64,000 nt of DNA, from positions 149,227 to 213,226 of the forward strand of contig CAXBES010000005.1 in NCBI GenBank assembly GCA_963974915.1. Direction: 5' to 3'. Shown here in pieces: positions 25,447 to 33,318 of this stretch (positions are counted from its first letter, which is position 1; every line of letters starts with the position of its first letter). Made by a program: the position numbers and the translations under genes. Source of the DNA: CAXBES01 sp963974915. Its GTDB lineage: Bacteria > Bacteroidota > Bacteroidia > Flavobacteriales > Flavobacteriaceae. Under the pieces are notes generated by a model that ran no database searches, had not been told where the DNA came from, and saw only the letters and a list, made by a program, of their open reading frames with translations.

Positions 25447-25644
25447 ATGGCACATCCTAAAAGAAAAATCTCGAAAACAAGAAGAGATAAAAGAAGAACA
25501 CATTACAAAGCTACTGCACCTCAAATTGCGACAGATCCTACTACAGGTGAATCACATTTATATCACAGAGCACACTGGCATGAAGGTAAACTATACTACA
25601 GAGGTCAGGTTGTAATTGATGCAACAGAAGAGGTAGAAGCCTAA
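25447..25644 (+). CDS. rpmF: 50S ribosomal protein L32
   Basis: This small basic ribosomal protein of 65 aa begins MAHPKRKISKTRRDKRRTHY, the standard L32 N-terminus (AHPKRK-S-R). The zinc-ribbon cysteines of many L32 proteins are lacking (a C-minus form), and the C-terminal half LYHRAHWHEGKLYYRGQVV is typical of Bacteroidetes. It is followed by a strong terminator, although fabH continues on the same strand. Confidence 0.97.
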   Translation: MAHPKRKISKTRRDKRRTHYKATAPQIATDPTTGESHLYHRAHWHEGKLYYRGQVVIDATEEVEA

Positions 25645-25667
25645 TCTTATTTTCATTAGAAAATTAA

Positions 25668-25696
25668 ACTCTCGCACTAGCTGTGAGAGTTTTTTG
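25668..25696 (+). terminator. Terminator after rpmF
   Basis: ACTCTCGCA (25668-25676) pairs with TGTGAGAGT (25682-25690), with one wobble, then six T residues. It separates yceD-rpmF from fabH, so fabH-accB-accC would need read-through or their own promoter in 25700-25814. Confidence 0.85.
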
Positions 25697-25814
25697 TTTT
25701 TTTACTTTTTAAAGGTCAAAAACAACTTATTTTCACTTATTTTTGATTAAAATTTAGTAATTTTCCTTGCTTTTAGAGGATTTTTCACCTTTTCAAGCAT
25801 ATTAATTCAATTTT

Positions 25815-26813
25815 ATGAATAATATCACGGCAGCTATTACCGCTGTAGGGGGCTACGTTCCAGACTACGTTTTAACGAACCAGATCCTGGAAACTATGAT
25901 GGACACCAATGATGAATGGATTACTACCCGAACCGGTATTAAAGAGCGCAGGATTTTAAAAGATAAAGATAAGGGCACTTCTTTTTTGGCAATACAAGCC
26001 GCAGAGGATCTCTTAAGAAAAAGTAACACCGACCCAAAAGATATCGATATGGTGATTATGGCAACTGCCACACCAGATATGCCGGTCGCAGCAACAGGCG
26101 TTTACGTAGCCACTCAAATAGGTGCCGTAAACGCTTTTTCATTTGATCTGGTCGCGGCGTGCTCAAGTTTTCTCTTCGGAATGTCTACCGCAGCCAGATA
26201 TATTGAATCTGGAAAATATAAAAAAGTACTTCTATTAGGTGCCGATAAAATGTCTTCAATTATTGATTATGAAGACCGTACAACCTGTATCATTTTTGGT
26301 GATGGAGGAGGAGCGGTATTATTTGAGCCAAACCAAGAGGGGCTGGGGCTACAGGATGAGTATCTTAGAACCGATGGCATTGGCAGACCACATCTTAAAA
26401 TTGATGCGGGAGGATCTTTACTCCCGGCTTCTACCGAAACAGTTGCAAATAAACAACATTACGTTTTTCAGGATGGAAAGACAGTATTTAAATTTGCTGT
26501 TTCTAACATGGCCGATGTTTGCGAACGTGTTATGAATTCTAATGATCTGTCCGGTGAAGATGTTAACTGGTTAGTGCCTCATCAGGCAAACAAACGAATT
26601 ATCGATGCAGCCGCAAAGCGGATGAATCTCCCGGAAGAAAAAGTTATGATGAATATTCATAAGTATGGAAATACTACTTCAGCTACTTTACCACTCTGCC
26701 TTTGGGACTACGAGAAAAAACTAAAAAAGGGGGATAATTTAATTTTTGCTGCCTTTGGAGGTGGCTTTACATGGGGTGCCGTCTACTTGAAATGGGCCTA
26801 CGATTCAAAATAA
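25815..26813 (+). CDS. fabH: Beta-ketoacyl-ACP synthase III
   Basis: FabH starts fatty acid synthesis by condensing acetyl- (or branched-chain acyl-) CoA with malonyl-ACP. The 332 aa have the Cys-His-Asn triad: Cys116 (VAACSSF), His256 (VPHQANKRI) and Asn286 (YGNTTSAT). The N-terminus ITAVGGYVPDYVLTN and the GDGGGAVLF loop are family features. It forms a unit with accB (28 bases downstream) and accC, so chain initiation and malonyl-CoA supply are encoded together. Confidence 0.96.
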   Translation: MNNITAAITAVGGYVPDYVLTNQILETMMDTNDEWITTRTGIKERRILKDKDKGTSFLAIQAAEDLLRKSNTDPKDIDMVIMATATPDMPVAATGVYVATQIGAVNAFSFDLVAACSSFLFGMSTAARYIESGKYKKVLLLGADKMSSIIDYEDRTTCIIFGDGGGAVLFEPNQEGLGLQDEYLRTDGIGRPHLKIDAGGSLLPASTETVANKQHYVFQDGKTVFKFAVSNMADVCERVMNSNDLSGEDVNWLVPHQANKRIIDAAAKRMNLPEEKVMMNIHKYGNTTSATLPLCLWDYEKKLKKGDNLIFAAFGGGFTWGAVYLKWAYDSK

Positions 26814-26841
26814 TAACAACAGAATACCAAAATCAAAAAGC

Positions 26842-27321
26842 ATGGATTTAAAAGACATTCAAAATCTAATCAAATTTGTGGCAAAATCTGGAGCCAGTGA
26901 AGTAAAACTGGAAACAGAAGATGTGAAGATCACAATTAGAACCGGTAGTGACGATAATAAAGGGGAAACCACATACATACAACAAATTCCTGCTATGTCT
27001 GCACCTCAACAGCAAGTAATGCAGCAACCCGTAGCAGAAGCCGCTGCTCCTGCTCCAGCAGAAGCTGCCAAAGACGACAAATATATCACGATAAAATCAC
27101 CAATTATAGGTACATTTTATAGAAAGCCATCACCGGATAAACCAGTTTTCGTTGAAGTAGGGGATACCATAAATGCCGGAGATGTTTTGTGTGTTATTGA
27201 AGCAATGAAGCTTTTTAACGAAATTGAAAGCGAAGTTTCCGGAAAGATCGTAAAAGTATTAGTAGATGATTCGTCTCCGGTAGAATTTGATCAACCTTTA
27301 TTTTTGGTCGACCCTTCTTAA
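26842..27321 (+). CDS. accB: Acetyl-CoA carboxylase biotin carboxyl carrier protein
   Basis: AccB carries the biotin that shuttles CO2 between biotin carboxylase and carboxyltransferase. The 159 aa have an N-terminal helical part (MDLKDIQNLIKFV), an Ala/Pro/Gln-rich linker (about 52-78) and the biotinyl domain from 80, with the lysine to be biotinylated at Lys123 (IEAMKLFNE). It precedes accC. Confidence 0.97.
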   Translation: MDLKDIQNLIKFVAKSGASEVKLETEDVKITIRTGSDDNKGETTYIQQIPAMSAPQQQVMQQPVAEAAAPAPAEAAKDDKYITIKSPIIGTFYRKPSPDKPVFVEVGDTINAGDVLCVIEAMKLFNEIESEVSGKIVKVLVDDSSPVEFDQPLFLVDPS

Positions 27322-27333
27322 AAGTCAAATCAG

Positions 27334-27384
27334 AAATCACAAGAATCATTGCTATTTATAAATAGTATATGATTCATGAGATTT
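27334..27384. repeat. Long interrupted palindrome between accB and accC
   Basis: Nested arms: AAATC/GATTT (27334-27338, 27380-27384), GAATCAT/ATGATTC (27343-27349, 27369-27375) and the uninterrupted CTATTTATAAATAG (27352-27365). The whole 51-base stretch can form a cruciform or an RNA hairpin. There is no T run, so a terminator is unlikely; an mRNA-stability or differential-expression element is more plausible. Confidence 0.6.
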
Positions 27385-27400
27385 GAAATTTCAGAAAAGT

Positions 27401-28753
27401 ATGTTTAAAAAGATATTAATTGCCAACAGGGGAGAAATAGCACTACGTGTAATTCGTACCTGTAAGGAAATGGGCATAAAAACAGTCGCTGTTTATTCAA
27501 AAGCAGACGAAGAAAGTTTACATGTTCGTTTTGCAGATGAAGCTGTTTGTATTGGTCCAGCACCAAGCAGTGAGAGCTACCTTAAGATATCAAATATAAT
27601 CGCCGCTGCCGAAATTACCAATGCAGACGCGATTCACCCGGGCTACGGATTTCTATCTGAAAATGCTAAATTTTCGAAGATCTGTGATGAACACAACATA
27701 AAGTTTATTGGAGCTTCAGCAGATATGATCGATAGAATGGGTGACAAAGCGAGAGCTAAAGCAACCATGAAAGAGGCCGGTGTCCCTTGTGTACCGGGAA
27801 GTGACGGCATTATTCCCGACTTTAAGGCTTGTAAGAAAATAGCCAAAGAAACCGGATACCCTGTCATGCTGAAAGCTAGTGCCGGAGGTGGTGGTAAAGG
27901 AATGCGAGCGGTGTGGAAAGAGGAAGATCTTCAGGATGCCTGGGAATCTGCAAGACAAGAAAGTAAAGCCGCGTTTGGTAATGACGATATGTACATGGAG
28001 AAGTTGATAGAAGAGCCTCGTCATATTGAAATACAAATTGTGGGTGATAGCACCGGAAAAGCCTGTCACTTAAGTGAAAGGGATTGTTCTGTACAAAGAC
28101 GACACCAAAAGTTGACCGAGGAAACTCCTAGTCCGTTTATGACTAAAAAACTTCGGAATGAAATGGGACTAGCTGCAGTTAAAGCTGCAGAGTTCATTAA
28201 ATATGAAGGTGCCGGAACCGTAGAGTTCTTAGTAGATAAACATCGTAATTTCTTCTTTATGGAGATGAATACGCGTATTCAGGTTGAACATCCAATTACC
28301 GAACAAGTGATCGATTTCGATCTTATACGGGAGCAAATCCTTGTGGCAGCAGGCGTGCCGATCTCCGGAAAGCACTATACGCCAAATCTCCACTCAATTG
28401 AGTGTAGAATAAATGCCGAAGATCCTTATAACGATTTTAGACCGTCGCCGGGAAAAATAACTGTATTACACGCACCGGGAGGACATGGGGTTAGATTAGA
28501 CACCCATGTGTATGCAGGCTATACCATTCCGCCAAACTACGACTCCATGATCGCAAAACTTATTACCACGGCACAAACGCGTGAAGAGGCAATAAGTAAA
28601 ATGAAACGTGCGTTAGACGAATTCGTTATAGAAGGAATTAAAACAACTATTCCGTTTCATCGCCAATTAATGGACAATCCGAAATATGTTGCCGGAAATT
28701 ATACCACGGCGTTTATGAACGACTGGCAAATGAATCCGCCGGAGGAAGAGTAG
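27401..28753 (+). CDS. accC: Acetyl-CoA carboxylase, biotin carboxylase subunit
   Basis: AccC is the ATP-grasp enzyme that carboxylates biotin on AccB. It starts MFKKILIANRGEIALRVIRT; a TTG at 27383 would add six residues but the ATG at 27401 matches the family. Visible landmarks: ATP-binding glycine loop ASAGGGGKGMR, HIEIQIVGDSTG, FMEMNTRIQVEHPITE (catalytic Glu/Arg) and the C-terminal domain. At 450 aa it is the usual length for a stand-alone subunit. A strong terminator follows. Confidence 0.97.
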   Translation: MFKKILIANRGEIALRVIRTCKEMGIKTVAVYSKADEESLHVRFADEAVCIGPAPSSESYLKISNIIAAAEITNADAIHPGYGFLSENAKFSKICDEHNIKFIGASADMIDRMGDKARAKATMKEAGVPCVPGSDGIIPDFKACKKIAKETGYPVMLKASAGGGGKGMRAVWKEEDLQDAWESARQESKAAFGNDDMYMEKLIEEPRHIEIQIVGDSTGKACHLSERDCSVQRRHQKLTEETPSPFMTKKLRNEMGLAAVKAAEFIKYEGAGTVEFLVDKHRNFFFMEMNTRIQVEHPITEQVIDFDLIREQILVAAGVPISGKHYTPNLHSIECRINAEDPYNDFRPSPGKITVLHAPGGHGVRLDTHVYAGYTIPPNYDSMIAKLITTAQTREEAISKMKRALDEFVIEGIKTTIPFHRQLMDNPKYVAGNYTTAFMNDWQMNPPEEE

Positions 28754-28774
28754 ATTCCTGAAAATTCATACTGA

Positions 28775-28820
28775 AGCGCCAAATCTCCAAAGGAAACTTA
28801 GGAGTTTGGCGCTTTTTTTC
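28775..28820 (+). terminator. Terminator after accC
   Basis: AGCGCCAAA-t-CTCC (28775-28788) pairs with GGAGTTTGGCGCT (28801-28813), leaving one bulged base; seven T residues follow. It closes the fabH-accBC unit 22 bases after the accC stop. Confidence 0.92.
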
Positions 28821-28834
28821 TAAACTATTTAAAG

Positions 28835-29950
28835 ATGGACCTTTCCTATTGGGAATACAAGACCTGGCTTTCAAATATCGATTTCGCAGTGGTAGGCAGC
28901 GGAATTGTAGGTTTAAGTTGTGCGCTATCCCTTCGGAAAAAATACCCAAATAGTAAGATCGTAGTCTTTGAAAAAGGGATGTTACCAAGCGGAGCGAGTA
29001 CGAAGAATGCAGGTTTTGCTTGCTTCGGAAGTATTTCTGAAATACTGGAAGATCTAAAAACCCATACTGAAGAAGATGTTTTAGATCTCGTTAAACAGAG
29101 AGTTAACGGATTGAAACTGCTTAGATCTACCGTTGGGGATACGCAACTCAATTATCGGGAATATGGCGGATACGAATTGTTCACTCATAATGACAAATTA
29201 CTATTTGAAGAGTGTGTTTATAAGACCCCTTATATTAATCAGTTGCTGAAAGACATCTTCGAAGATGATGTATTTACATCGAAAGAAGTAGTTTATGGTT
29301 TTAAAAATATAGTCCCAAAACTCATATTCAGTAAATTTGAAGGTCAGATCGACACCGGGAAGATGATGCTCGGTCTCCTTAAAAAAGCTTCAGAAGAAGA
29401 TATTCTAATAATTAATAGGGTTGAGGTAACTTCCTTTTCAGAAATGATAGACAATGTGGTAATTCAGCTAAATAATTCCGAAGAAATAAGGGTAAATAAA
29501 CTCTTTATTGCGACCAACGGATTTGCAAAAGAATTAGTAAATGCCGACGTAAAACCTGCGAGAGCACAGGTTCTAGTGACCAAGCCTATTCATAATCTAC
29601 CTATTCAAGGTACTTTTCATTTGGATAAAGGATATTACTATTTCAGAAATATAGACAATAGAATTCTTTTGGGAGGTGGAAGAAATCTCGACTTTTCGAC
29701 AGAAGAAACCTCGCAATTCGGACTCACAGAGTTAGTTCAGAATAAGCTGGAAGAACTACTAACTACAACAATTTTACCCAATACACCGTTTGAAATAGAT
29801 ACTCGATGGAGCGGGATCATGGGAGTGGGTAAACAGAAGAAGCCCATCATAAAACAACTTTCTAATAACGTCTATTGTGGTGTTAGGCTGGGCGGAATGG
29901 GAGTTGCCATAGGAAGCTCAATTGGGTTACGGCTTAGTGAATTTGCTTAA
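28835..29950 (+). CDS. FAD-dependent oxidoreductase (DAO family)
   Basis: This is a D-amino-acid-oxidase/glycine-oxidase-type flavoprotein of 371 aa. The Rossmann nucleotide-binding motif is near the N-terminus (VVGSGIVGLSCALSL) followed by VVFEKG; a GASTKNAGFAC segment is typical of DadA/SoxB-like enzymes. The C-terminal FAD part reads GVRLGGMGVAIGSSIG. The substrate is not predictable (an amine or amino acid is likely). There is no signal peptide. It is followed by mtgA after 46 bases. Confidence 0.87.
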   Translation: MDLSYWEYKTWLSNIDFAVVGSGIVGLSCALSLRKKYPNSKIVVFEKGMLPSGASTKNAGFACFGSISEILEDLKTHTEEDVLDLVKQRVNGLKLLRSTVGDTQLNYREYGGYELFTHNDKLLFEECVYKTPYINQLLKDIFEDDVFTSKEVVYGFKNIVPKLIFSKFEGQIDTGKMMLGLLKKASEEDILIINRVEVTSFSEMIDNVVIQLNNSEEIRVNKLFIATNGFAKELVNADVKPARAQVLVTKPIHNLPIQGTFHLDKGYYYFRNIDNRILLGGGRNLDFSTEETSQFGLTELVQNKLEELLTTTILPNTPFEIDTRWSGIMGVGKQKKPIIKQLSNNVYCGVRLGGMGVAIGSSIGLRLSEFA

Positions 29951-29996
29951 TTAACCTTCCCCGAACTCCTTTATGGAGCAAAAACATTGAATCTAA

Positions 29997-30692
29997 ATGT
30001 TAAGAAAGCTGTTCAAACTGATAGTCAAATCTGTTGTATGGTTTGTTGTAATTAGTGTTTTATGGGTATTGGTGTACAAATTCTTGCCTGTTCCATACAC
30101 CCCGTTAATGGCAATAAGAAGTTTTAGCGATGCCAAAGAACATAAAACTAAACACGACTGGAAATCGATTGATGAAATATCGGTCTCCCTCCAACTGGCG
30201 GTAGTTTGTGCCGAAGATCAGAATTTTTTAAACCACAACGGCTTTGATTACGAGGCTATTGAAAAAGCCTATAGAAATAATAAATTGGGTAAAAAGTTGC
30301 GGGGTGGAAGTACCATTTCGCAACAAACCGCAAAGAATGTCTTTTTATGGCCACAGCGTAGTTGGGTTAGAAAAGGGTTTGAAACCTATTTTACTTTTTT
30401 GATCGAGAATTTATGGAGTAAGGAAAGAATTCTGGAAGTGTATTTAAATAGTATTGAAATGGGAAACGGGGTTTACGGTGCTGAAGCTGCAGCCAATTAT
30501 TGGTTTAATAAATCTGCAAAGAATTTAAGTCGGTATGAGGCGGCGTCTATCGCGGCGATACTGCCAAATCCGAGAAAATACAGGGCCTCACCGCGTACAT
30601 CTTATATTGAAAATAGAAAGACATGGATCATCAATCAGATGCGAAATTTCGGTACTTTTGTATTGGTAGAAAATACAACTAATGACCGTTAA
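29997..30692 (+). CDS. mtgA: Monofunctional biosynthetic peptidoglycan transglycosylase
   Basis: MtgA polymerises lipid II into glycan strands. The 231-aa inner-membrane protein has one N-terminal anchor (about 5-30) and a GT51 domain with all main motifs: AVVCAEDQNFLNHNGFD (catalytic Glu), RGGSTISQQTAKNVFLW, KERILEVYLNSIEMG and the AASIAAILPNPRKY end. There is no transpeptidase domain. It overlaps the next gene by 11 bases, so the two are translationally coupled. Confidence 0.95.
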   Translation: MLRKLFKLIVKSVVWFVVISVLWVLVYKFLPVPYTPLMAIRSFSDAKEHKTKHDWKSIDEISVSLQLAVVCAEDQNFLNHNGFDYEAIEKAYRNNKLGKKLRGGSTISQQTAKNVFLWPQRSWVRKGFETYFTFLIENLWSKERILEVYLNSIEMGNGVYGAEAAANYWFNKSAKNLSRYEAASIAAILPNPRKYRASPRTSYIENRKTWIINQMRNFGTFVLVENTTNDR

Positions 30693-31140
30693 AGAATTAA
30701 AAACAGCTTTATTTCAGGAGTGTAAGACTCTTGTCGAGAAGCGATATGTAAAGATCAAGCAAAACATTGCAGACATTGAAGAGTCTTTATTTGAGGAGTC
30801 AAAAAGCAGTGCTGGTGATAAACATGAAACCGGAAGGGCGATGCTTCAAATAGATCGAGAAAATGCCGGAAAGCAACTTCAGGAGGTTGAAAATGTGATG
30901 CAATTATTAAAAAAGATCGATGTAGGTGCTAGTTCAGATTATGCCCGACTAGGGAGTTTGGTATATACAGACAAGACCAATTATTTTTTGAGTATTTCTG
31001 TAGGAGATCTGGTTGTGAGTAAAACGCATTATGTGTGTGTAGCACTCAATTCGCCTATTGGACAAATGCTTACAGGGAAGAAAAAAGGAGATCTTTTTTC
31101 ATTTAACGGGAAAGATTTTAAAATAACCAGTGTGAAGTAA
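30682..31140 (+). CDS. GreA/GreB-like protein
   Basis: This 152-aa protein has an N-terminal coiled-coil half (about 1-80, including SSAGDKHETGRAMLQIDREN) and a C-terminal beta domain ending SPIGQMLTGKKKGDLF. The C-terminal phrase mirrors the SPxGxALLGKxxGD ending of GreA/GreB transcript-cleavage factors, and two acidic residues sit at the coiled-coil turn. Bacteroidetes homologues are sometimes mislabelled as 3-oxoacyl-ACP synthase; nothing here supports that. Whether it acts on RNA polymerase is inferred. It ends 4 bases from the convergent DUF421 gene. Confidence 0.72.
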   Translation: MTVKELKTALFQECKTLVEKRYVKIKQNIADIEESLFEESKSSAGDKHETGRAMLQIDRENAGKQLQEVENVMQLLKKIDVGASSDYARLGSLVYTDKTNYFLSISVGDLVVSKTHYVCVALNSPIGQMLTGKKKGDLFSFNGKDFKITSVK

Positions 31141-31144
31141 TCGC

Positions 31145-31675
31145 CTACTTGACCACATCTGCTAAGAGAAAATCCTCAATTTCCATATCTTGATCGCTAT
31201 GTAAAACGCTTACATCCCCGGTCGTTTCCAAAATAACAGCTTTTACTTGACTCATTTTTAACACATTTGCTTCACGAAGTTTACCTCGAAGTTCGTCTTT
31301 TGTGACTTTACATTTTTTAATATTCTCTTCTAAGATAACACCATCTAACATTAATAAAACAGGAGAATTATCAAGCATTTTTTGAGCTACGTTACTCTTA
31401 AACTGAAAAAGAGTAATAAGATAATTCATCAGGTACAATAGCGCAATAATAATAGTTCCCAACAGTAGCTTTGGACTCCCGGTTCCAACACTCATTGCCA
31501 GCAAGTTTCCTATTGCAACCGTATTGATAAAATCGAAACCGGTCATTTTGCTAAAACTCTTAAGTCCGAAGATTCTGGTATATGCAATAATTAAAGTGTA
31601 GATAATAATCGTTCCAATTAAAACAGACCATAACGTAGCAAGGTCAAGATCCTTGATAAAATATTCCCAATTCAT
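31145..31675 (-). CDS. DUF421 (YetF-like) membrane protein
   Basis: This 176-aa protein has three N-terminal membrane segments (about 15-35, 50-70, 72-90) and a C-terminal soluble domain of the YetF/DUF421 family. The family phrase FSKMTGFDFINTVAIGNLLA is seen at residues 40-59, and KVTKDELRGKLREANVLKMSQVKAVILETTGDVSVL belongs to the soluble part. Function unknown; related Bacillus proteins are spore-membrane or lipid-linked. It is alone on its strand. Confidence 0.88.
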   Translation of the reverse strand: MNWEYFIKDLDLATLWSVLIGTIIIYTLIIAYTRIFGLKSFSKMTGFDFINTVAIGNLLAMSVGTGSPKLLLGTIIIALLYLMNYLITLFQFKSNVAQKMLDNSPVLLMLDGVILEENIKKCKVTKDELRGKLREANVLKMSQVKAVILETTGDVSVLHSDQDMEIEDFLLADVVK

Positions 31676-31745
31676 AACTTAAGTTTTAGTGTTTAGAACC
31701 AAGTTATGAATAATACTACGATAATCATTTTAAAGTTATTATAAA

Positions 31746-32270
31746 CTATTGCTTCGGAAGATACCTTTCAGGAATAGGATTAGCTTCGTCTTCAGACATC
31801 CAGTAAATATTGATCACCCACCAGCGCTTACCGTCATCTAACAACTGAATACTGTTAATTCCGCGCATAAAAGGTTCGGTATCGGTTGCAGATTTATAAG
31901 ATTCGTATGTACTGAAAACTTGAGTTATATTTCCAAAGGTGTGCGTTTCTCTATGAATTTCCTTTTCAAAAAAGCCATTTTCCACCAGCCATTTTCCAGC
32001 CTGCTCAATATACGTTTGTGGGGACCAGTAAACAACGCCAATTTCACCTTCAGTCCCTCTACCCATTGGTATTAACTTTGCGTCCGGCTTAAACAAATAT
32101 GTAAAAAGTTCCCAATCCCGGGGTTCTCCTTTTTCACCTGAAATCACATTGTAAAGAGTCTCAATGGTACTGTCTAAAGTTTGGACTTTTTCAAACTTTG
32201 TATTTAAAGGATCTTGCGCCTGCAACGAAATAGAAACGAAAGTGATGAGTAAAACTGAAATATATTTCAT
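31746..32270 (-). CDS. Secreted NTF2-like protein
   Basis: This 174-aa exported protein (signal peptide MKYISVLLITFVSISLQAQ) has a SnoaL/NTF2-like fold, suggested by the opening helix LDSTIETLYNVISGEKGEPRD and the later VFSTYESYKSA...GINSIQLLDDGKRWWVINIYW. Such domains bind small ligands or act as accessory proteins; no catalytic assignment is possible. Its ATG overlaps the stop of the ABC ATPase gene by 4 bases, so the two are translated together. Confidence 0.8.
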   Translation of the reverse strand: MKYISVLLITFVSISLQAQDPLNTKFEKVQTLDSTIETLYNVISGEKGEPRDWELFTYLFKPDAKLIPMGRGTEGEIGVVYWSPQTYIEQAGKWLVENGFFEKEIHRETHTFGNITQVFSTYESYKSATDTEPFMRGINSIQLLDDGKRWWVINIYWMSEDEANPIPERYLPKQ

Positions 32271-33211
32271 AGTATCTTTAATTTTATTGTTTCACCCACT
32301 TCTAGTTCCTCCGGATTTTCAAAATACACATCGGTTTTTTCCAGAATCGCATGAATTAGGTAATGGCTTCCTCTAAAATACGATTTTTTCACGGTAACGG
32401 TAAAGCTCTCATCATCATTAGTAAGTGTTAACTGATGGGGTAAAAGAATTATTTCTTCGGAAAGTTTTTCGGAAGGAAACAAGGCAGAAGGAAGAATTGT
32501 TACTTCTCCGAAAAATCCGGCGCGATATTCGGTATTTAGGTTAGCATAAACTTCTTCGGGACTTCCGAAGGCATCTACAGCACCATTTTTCAGAATTAGG
32601 ATCTTATCTGCAAAACTCAAGGCTTCTTCACTATCATGGGTTGCGGTGATACAACTAAGGTTGTTCTTTTTTAAATAGGAGAACAGATCTCTTCGAAGTT
32701 TATTCTTTCTGAAAGTATCAATATTACTAAATGGTTCATCGAGAAGCATTAGTCGGGGAGTTTCGGCTAGGGCTTTTGCAAGCGCTACCCGTTGCTTCTG
32801 ACCCCCGCTCAGGTCTTTCACCATCACATCCTTAAAACTCTGCATATCTACCACCGTAAGCAGTTCTGAAACTCTCTTTGCATCCTCTTCCTCATCCATA
32901 CGAGAAAGATGTGTTGCAATATTTTCGGCAACCGAGATAAAAGGCATTACATTGAATTCTTGTGCAACCAATTTCATAAAATTTTCGCCGGGGATCAAGT
33001 TGTGTTTTGGTCCCAATAATTGTTTATCCCCCCAAAGTATGGTCCCTTTTTCGAGATGAAGCAGGCCATAGATGAGATGTACTAATGTAGATTTACCGCA
33101 ACCACTTTCTCCAAGTACAGCGAGATGTTCTCCTTCCTTAAGCTGGAAAGAGATATTTTTTAAAATTTGCTTCTCTGTATAGGAGAAGGATTCAATTTCT
33201 ACGTGTAGCAT
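32267..33211 (-). CDS. ABC transporter ATP-binding protein
   Basis: This cytoplasmic ATPase has 314 aa. Walker A GESGCGKST, Q-loop (KLVAQEFNV), signature LSGGQKQRV, Walker B RLMLLDEPF and the switch histidine (ATHDSEE) are all intact. About 95 residues follow the ATPase domain and look like a TOBE-like regulatory domain (ILLPHQLTLTNDDESFTVTV), as in CUT1/PotA-type importers. No permease or binding-protein gene is adjacent. Its partner is unknown; the coupled NTF2-like gene is unlike a substrate-binding protein. Confidence 0.88.
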   Translation of the reverse strand: MLHVEIESFSYTEKQILKNISFQLKEGEHLAVLGESGCGKSTLVHLIYGLLHLEKGTILWGDKQLLGPKHNLIPGENFMKLVAQEFNVMPFISVAENIATHLSRMDEEEDAKRVSELLTVVDMQSFKDVMVKDLSGGQKQRVALAKALAETPRLMLLDEPFSNIDTFRKNKLRRDLFSYLKKNNLSCITATHDSEEALSFADKILILKNGAVDAFGSPEEVYANLNTEYRAGFFGEVTILPSALFPSEKLSEEIILLPHQLTLTNDDESFTVTVKKSYFRGSHYLIHAILEKTDVYFENPEELEVGETIKLKIL

Positions 33212-33257
33212 AGTTTTAGTTCAAATCTTAGAGTTTCAGATATAGCTAAAAACGAAT

Positions 33258-33278
33258 CTCCCCACAAAGAGTGGGGAG
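33258..33278 (-). terminator. Hairpin after the prolyl oligopeptidase gene
   Basis: CTCCCCAC (33258-33265) and GTGGGGAG (33271-33278) form a perfect 8-bp stem with a five-base loop; on the minus strand it is followed by ATTCGTTTTT, so a weak-tailed terminator of the S9 gene is the best reading. Confidence 0.65.
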
Positions 33279-33318
33279 GTGCGCATTTATTATTACTTAT
33301 AAGGAAATTCAGAAGAAA

